A DNA stretch of 64,000 bases from positions 21,667 through 85,666 of IMG/VR virus record IMGVR_UViG_3300032267_000592. One strand, 5' to 3'. The notes below the pieces were generated by a model. The model was not told the origin of the DNA, did not search any database, and saw only the letters and a program-made list of their open reading frames with translations. Of the stretch, positions 60,987-64,000 are shown piece after piece. Within the stretch, counting starts at the first letter, position 1; each line of letters starts with the position of its first letter. The stretch is from a virus. A program made the translations under genes and the position numbers.

Positions 60987-61301
60987 TTAATAACGAAAAT
61001 CTATACCATCTGCAACATCTTTAATATCCCCAGCAGCAACAGCTATTTTATCAGCCATCCAAGCTTGGATTGGTTTTCCATCATCAATCATATCGATAAT
61101 GCTATGTGCATATGATCTGATTGATGCTAAATTAGACATAAACATTCTTTTAACTTCATCGTCTTTAATGAAATCATCAACATTTCTCTTTGGATCATCT
61201 TCAGATGGTTCAATTTCAACAACATCAATAGAATCTTCTATTGAATTTTCTAATATTCTTTCATATTTTTCTACTAATGTTATGATGTCTGTTTTATTCA
61301 T
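60987..61301 (-). CDS. Conserved small phage protein
   Basis: The 104-residue protein has an acidic N-terminal half. Its C-terminal half, SIRSYAHSIIDMIDDGKPIQ then AWMADKIAVAAGDIKDVADG, is a helical block found in many phages (A-x-x-I-x-x-M-I-D-D-G then W-x-x-D-K-I). The function is not known to me. The gene is 11 nt upstream of the deaminase gene. Confidence 0.7.
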   Translation of the reverse strand: MNKTDIITLVEKYERILENSIEDSIDVVEIEPSEDDPKRNVDDFIKDDEVKRMFMSNLASIRSYAHSIIDMIDDGKPIQAWMADKIAVAAGDIKDVADGIDFRY

Positions 61302-61334
61302 ATTTTATATATTTACTTTATTTTTAGTTAAAAA

Positions 61335-61733
61335 CTATAAAAAATCATCCCAACAAAAAATAACATTGTCAAAATTTTCCAAACGTTTTACTAAATTGTG
61401 TCGTATTAATTTTTGCCAAATATAAAATTTATTAGCTAAACCACCACCAAGTTGAGATATGTAAAATTTTTTATCTGATTTTTTTTCTATTATTTTTTTT
61501 AATTTATCTAATTCTTCAAAAAAAACTGGTGAATATTCTTCTGGTTTATAAAAAGAATTATCATCGTTATCTGGATATTTTTTAGTTATAAAACCTATGG
61601 CATGGGGGTGTAATCTTAATTTAGCCGCGCCCCCCATACCCTGTCGTGTTAAATTGTCACCAAAAACAAAATAAGCATCAGGATTATTATTTAAAAAATT
61701 TTCTGTTATTATAATGTTTTTATATGTAGCCAT
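61335..61733 (-). CDS. GDNL/GGAA-motif conserved protein
   Basis: The 132-residue protein has YFVFGDNLTRQGMGGAAKLR, then IGFITKKYPDNDDNSFY and FYISQLGGGLANKFY. This pattern (F-G-D-N-L-x-x-x-G-x-G-G-A-A and T-K-K) marks a small family in phages and bacteria. It looks like a nucleotide- or ADP-ribose-binding, macrodomain-like fold. I cannot state its activity with certainty. Confidence 0.68.
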   Translation of the reverse strand: MATYKNIIITENFLNNNPDAYFVFGDNLTRQGMGGAAKLRLHPHAIGFITKKYPDNDDNSFYKPEEYSPVFFEELDKLKKIIEKKSDKKFYISQLGGGLANKFYIWQKLIRHNLVKRLENFDNVIFCWDDFL

Positions 61734-61742
61734 TTAAATAAT

Positions 61743-61973
61743 CTATTCGCCAATTTCCATATACTTAATTTTAGAATTTTTTTCTTGTCTTTTTTGTTTT
61801 CTTTCTTTCTTTTGGTCATCTGAAAGAATACCCAATATGTCTTCTCTCCAAGTTCTATTTGCTTCTTTATTTGAAATTGGAGGTTGACCCTTTTCTGATT
61901 TCTTTTTTAGTGCTATTCTGATCTCTGCCATCATCGGGGATGACTTTAAAGATGGATGTGTTACTGTTATCAT
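61743..61973 (-). CDS. Unknown small basic protein
   Basis: The 76-residue protein has HPSLKSSPMMAEIRIALKKK, a WREDILGILSDDQ stretch, and a Lys/Arg/Glu-rich end. No motif. A TATAAATA sequence abuts the ATG so closely that transcription would start inside the gene, so the start may be a later ATG (residue 14 or 15). Confidence 0.6.
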   Translation of the reverse strand: MITVTHPSLKSSPMMAEIRIALKKKSEKGQPPISNKEANRTWREDILGILSDDQKKERKQKRQEKNSKIKYMEIGE

Positions 61974-62003
61974 ATTTATATTTTAATGGTTGTTATTATA
62001 AAG

Positions 62004-62570
62004 TCAAGTTTTATCACCAAGCCCCCATACACCTTTAGGGGCAAAAATGTAAGAACCTTCTTGTATCTTCCACATTTTAACTGGATGTACTAAATCTTTA
62101 CCAAGTCTTTCGGATGCAAATCTAAGTATTCTTAGGTTTGGCCAAGCTTGATAACGAACTTTAATAATTTCATCTAATGCTTCTTGTGGAGTCTTTCCCT
62201 GCAAAACCCAAGCGATAATTCCTATTGCCGTAGATCTCGACACACCAGCATAACAGTTAACACCAAGATCATACACTTTATCAGACTCCACAATTGGTTG
62301 TAAAAAAGATATAATATTATTGACATGTTTTTCTTTTGGTCCTTTTTCTTCTAAATTATTCACAATAAACATATCACCATCTTCGTCGGACCAATCATAA
62401 AAATATTGCACAAAATGAGAAACACCCTTTACTGAAAAGTTTTTTTTCATCATACGAATTTTATTTTTATCTTCATCGTCAACAACAGAAATCCAAACAT
62501 TTTGTTTTTGTTCCTTGAAAGAAGAAGAAACGGCTTCGGATAAATCAGTTATAATAATACTATTAATCAT
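62004..62570 (-). CDS. Dual-specificity-type protein phosphatase
   Basis: The 188-residue protein has the P-loop VNCYAGVSRSTAIGII near residues 104-119, which fits C-x5-R-S/T of DSP/PTP phosphatases. Here Asn replaces the usual His before the catalytic Cys. YDWSDEDGDMF may supply the general acid. PQEALDEIIKVR and PNLRILRFASERLG resemble the closing helices. It might dephosphorylate a host protein or a nucleotide. A nonstandard N-C-x5-R should still be able to form the thiol-phosphate intermediate. Confidence 0.75.
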   Translation of the reverse strand: MINSIIITDLSEAVSSSFKEQKQNVWISVVDDEDKNKIRMMKKNFSVKGVSHFVQYFYDWSDEDGDMFIVNNLEEKGPKEKHVNNIISFLQPIVESDKVYDLGVNCYAGVSRSTAIGIIAWVLQGKTPQEALDEIIKVRYQAWPNLRILRFASERLGKDLVHPVKMWKIQEGSYIFAPKGVWGLGDKT

Positions 62571-62772
62571 TTTTAAATTTATTTAAAAATTGTCTTAAAT
62601 CCCAAGAGTATACACCATGATCTCCATTATCTAATAGTGGACATGTTTTTCCTCGCATAAAATTATCCCAATCATTATGAAACTCAAATGGAATGCTAAT
62701 AAGGATTTCACTTTCTTTTATGCTAAAAAAATCTTTATATTTTTCCTCTAGTACATTTATCCAATTTTTCAT
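62563..62772 (-). CDS. Unknown 69-aa protein
   Basis: It is rich in aromatic and charged residues. The core reads FEFHNDWDNFMRGKTCPLLD, then GDHGVYSWDLRQFL. Similar small proteins (F-x-x-F-M-x-G-x-T-x-P) occur in T4-like phages without an assigned role. It overlaps its neighbours by 4-8 nt, so it is operonic. Confidence 0.65.
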   Translation of the reverse strand: MKNWINVLEEKYKDFFSIKESEILISIPFEFHNDWDNFMRGKTCPLLDNGDHGVYSWDLRQFLNKFKND

Positions 62773-63431
62773 TTTAAAAGAAACATAGCCCTTTCGGTTT
62801 TTTGTATAATGTTTTTATAAGATGCTACTAATGATTGCAATTCCTTGATATTGGAAATATATGGATTTCCATGATCTGTTAAAATTATATCTCTTCCGTT
62901 TTTATTTTTTACTATATATCCATAACCATCCATTTCCCATTCATGTCGATGAATCGGAAATGTGGAAATTATTTCTCCATATTTGTCTTCAATTTTGTTT
63001 TCTAAGTTTGAATTTAGTTTTGGTTTTTTATTAACTTTGGACGACCATTCTAAGAATTCTTTATCCATTTTATCATATTCTGAATTAACCCCCCAATCAA
63101 AAGGGTTATCATCCCAAGAACCTAGAACATTGGGATATTCGGGGTGATAATATGTAGAATCGTCTGCAATAGAACTTAAATTTACTGTGATAGTATCTAA
63201 AGGATTTTTCTCTAATTCGGAAGAATCCCAAATATGACCAGTAAAAGTTCCTAATCCGGATTCCGATAACAAAGTCATATTTGAATTATTATACATATAA
63301 TCTGGTGAATTTGGATTATTGTACGGAGGATAATTATTTAAATAACTAGAAGTGTCGCTTAATTTATTTTTAGCTTTAAGAAGATTTACTTCTTTCTCTA
63401 GTTCATCTACTCGTTGTTCAAGGTATTTCAT
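62769..63431 (-). CDS. Unknown protein with N-terminal coiled coil
   Basis: In this 220-residue protein, residues 1-25 form a leucine-heptad coiled coil (EQRVDELEKEVNLLKAKNKL). A Tyr/Asn/Pro-rich linker and an acidic/aromatic domain with WDDNPFDWGV and RHEWEMDGYGYIVKNKNG follow. It is one of the few genes with a Shine-Dalgarno-like AGGAGA upstream of its ATG. The first 14 bases overlap the small gene upstream. No family recognised. Confidence 0.65.
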   Translation of the reverse strand: MKYLEQRVDELEKEVNLLKAKNKLSDTSSYLNNYPPYNNPNSPDYMYNNSNMTLLSESGLGTFTGHIWDSSELEKNPLDTITVNLSSIADDSTYYHPEYPNVLGSWDDNPFDWGVNSEYDKMDKEFLEWSSKVNKKPKLNSNLENKIEDKYGEIISTFPIHRHEWEMDGYGYIVKNKNGRDIILTDHGNPYISNIKELQSLVASYKNIIQKTERAMFLLK

Positions 63432-63570
63432 AAATGTCTCCTATATTATATCTGTTAAAATCTTTTTTGTCAACTGTAATTTCGGTTAATCCCCCATCTT
63501 CATCCTCAACATAGAATGAGTATCTTTTAAAAACCCAAAACCCCCAAGAATCTTTATGATAGATTTTCAT
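63418..63570 (-). CDS. Small 50-aa protein
   Basis: The frame begins MKIYHKDSWGFWVFKRYSFY and ends with DRYN-like DFNRYNIGDIYEIP. The stop overlaps the next gene's start region by 14 nt and the ATG lies inside the end of the AbrB-like gene, so it bridges a gap in a tight operon. The alternating aromatic strands suggest a small beta protein. Function unknown. Confidence 0.55.
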   Translation of the reverse strand: MKIYHKDSWGFWVFKRYSFYVEDEDGGLTEITVDKKDFNRYNIGDIYEIP

Positions 63571-63835
63571 TCTTAATAAATTTGTCTAAAACATTAGCAA
63601 ATACTTCATTAATAGAAATATCCTTATCACAAGATTCTCGAATTAAAAACTCAAGAATTTCTCTACTAAATTCCGATATCTCTAAATCAATAGTATCAAA
63701 TTTTTCAAGTAAAATTCCTCCATCAGTCTCTTTAATAGAGAACTTATCTCCTTGTTTAATGTTAAGTTGAGCTAGTTCATCTTCTGTGAATTTAACACAG
63801 ACATCTCCTGTTGGTTCTATTGTTTTTTTAATCAT
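63554..63835 (-). CDS. AbrB/MazE-like swapped-hairpin protein
   Basis: In this 93-residue protein, GDVCVKFTEDELAQLNIKQG then DKFSIKETDGGILLEKF is the AbrB/SpoVT pattern (strand, helix at E-L-x-x-L-x-I, G-D-x-x-x-I, then D-G-x-x-L). The C-terminal 40 residues are helical (FSREILEFLIRESCDKDISI). Such proteins bind DNA as dimers or act as antitoxins. No toxin partner is recognisable here. It overlaps both neighbours. Confidence 0.72.
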   Translation of the reverse strand: MIKKTIEPTGDVCVKFTEDELAQLNIKQGDKFSIKETDGGILLEKFDTIDLEISEFSREILEFLIRESCDKDISINEVFANVLDKFIKNENLS

Positions 63836-64000
63836 ATTAGTTTTTTTAATAAATCTTTTTCGTTACAAATAAAGTTGCAATCATCCCAATCTCTAGATTG
63901 AACGCTGTTTTCGTATTTGTCGTCCAAAATTGTATACATAGTCTTCAATGCCTTTTTAGAATCGTTGCTTAATTTAGATTTTAATAAAAACAAAATATCC
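63832..64000 (-). CDS. Conserved phage protein, 5' end outside window
   Basis: The last 55 codons are visible. DILFLLKSKLSNDSKKALKT then MYTILDDKYENS and DWDDCNFICNEKDLLKKLI form a small helical pattern I recall from unannotated phage proteins. The stop overlaps the ATG of the AbrB-like gene (ATGA). The N-terminus lies beyond base 64000. Confidence 0.6.
   Translation of the reverse strand, partial: DILFLLKSKLSNDSKKALKTMYTILDDKYENSVQSRDWDDCNFICNEKDLLKKLI

Noticed and set aside
63554-63835. Toxin-antitoxin pair based on the AbrB/MazE-like gene
   Set aside because: The upstream overlapping partial gene and the downstream small gene show no MazF/PemK or other toxin motif, so only the AbrB-like domain is supported.

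Overview
The window is a 64-kb piece of a large, AT-rich tailed-phage genome with a contractile tail and a T4-like core. Hallmarks read directly from the translations are a family B DNA polymerase, UvsX-type recombinase, DnaB-type helicase, gp32-type ssDNA-binding protein, gp45-type clamp, gp46-type SbcC ATPase, gp17-type terminase, tail sheath and tube, a gp5-type hub enzyme, a gp14-like neck protein, PhoH and class I ribonucleotide reductase. Almost no start codon has a Shine-Dalgarno sequence (the clearest exception precedes 63431). This suits a host with SD-independent initiation such as a Bacteroidota bacterium, but the host cannot be fixed from this window.

Layout. (1) 1-9224: a plus-strand glycan module with at least four glycosyltransferases (including a GT10 fucosyltransferase-like and a GT32-like enzyme), three paralogues of an 'SGQPR' family, FkbM and other methyltransferases, a HAD-nucleotidyltransferase fusion and a GDPD-like protein. 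(2) 9276-22870: the plus-strand replication and recombination module: gp46, a GT4-like glycosyltransferase, polymerase, UvsX, helicase, DHH phosphoesterase, an unknown protein, a gp59-like loader candidate, gp32 and clamp. (3) 22874-43728: the tail and packaging module, mostly minus strand. From 43728 downward it reads sheath, tube, tube-like protein, two chaperone-like paralogues, tape measure, gp48-like cap, gp53-like wedge, terminase, tube-like protein, gp27-like hub, gp5-like enzyme hub and a spike. (4) 43803-49105: small late proteins, PhoH, gp14-like neck, and acidic or basic probable internal head proteins. (5) 49114-55489: PD-(D/E)XK nuclease, AAA ATPase, metallopeptidase, nrdB and nrdA. 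Two HNH genes lie in the nrd region, and a diverged second copy of the nrdA 3' end follows the second one. (6) 55535-64000: a large virion protein and many small accessory genes, including a metallophosphatase, dCMP deaminase, dual-specificity-type phosphatase and AbrB-like protein.

Two promoter classes recur. Replication and accessory genes have TTGNNN-N16/17-TAAATT-like elements. Structural genes have an 8-mer close to the T4 late box, (T/C)(A/G)TAA(A/G)TA. Both usually end only 5-15 nt before the start codon, so many transcripts should be leaderless or nearly so. There is no gene-free stretch above 300 bases, and I saw no tRNA genes or CRISPR arrays.
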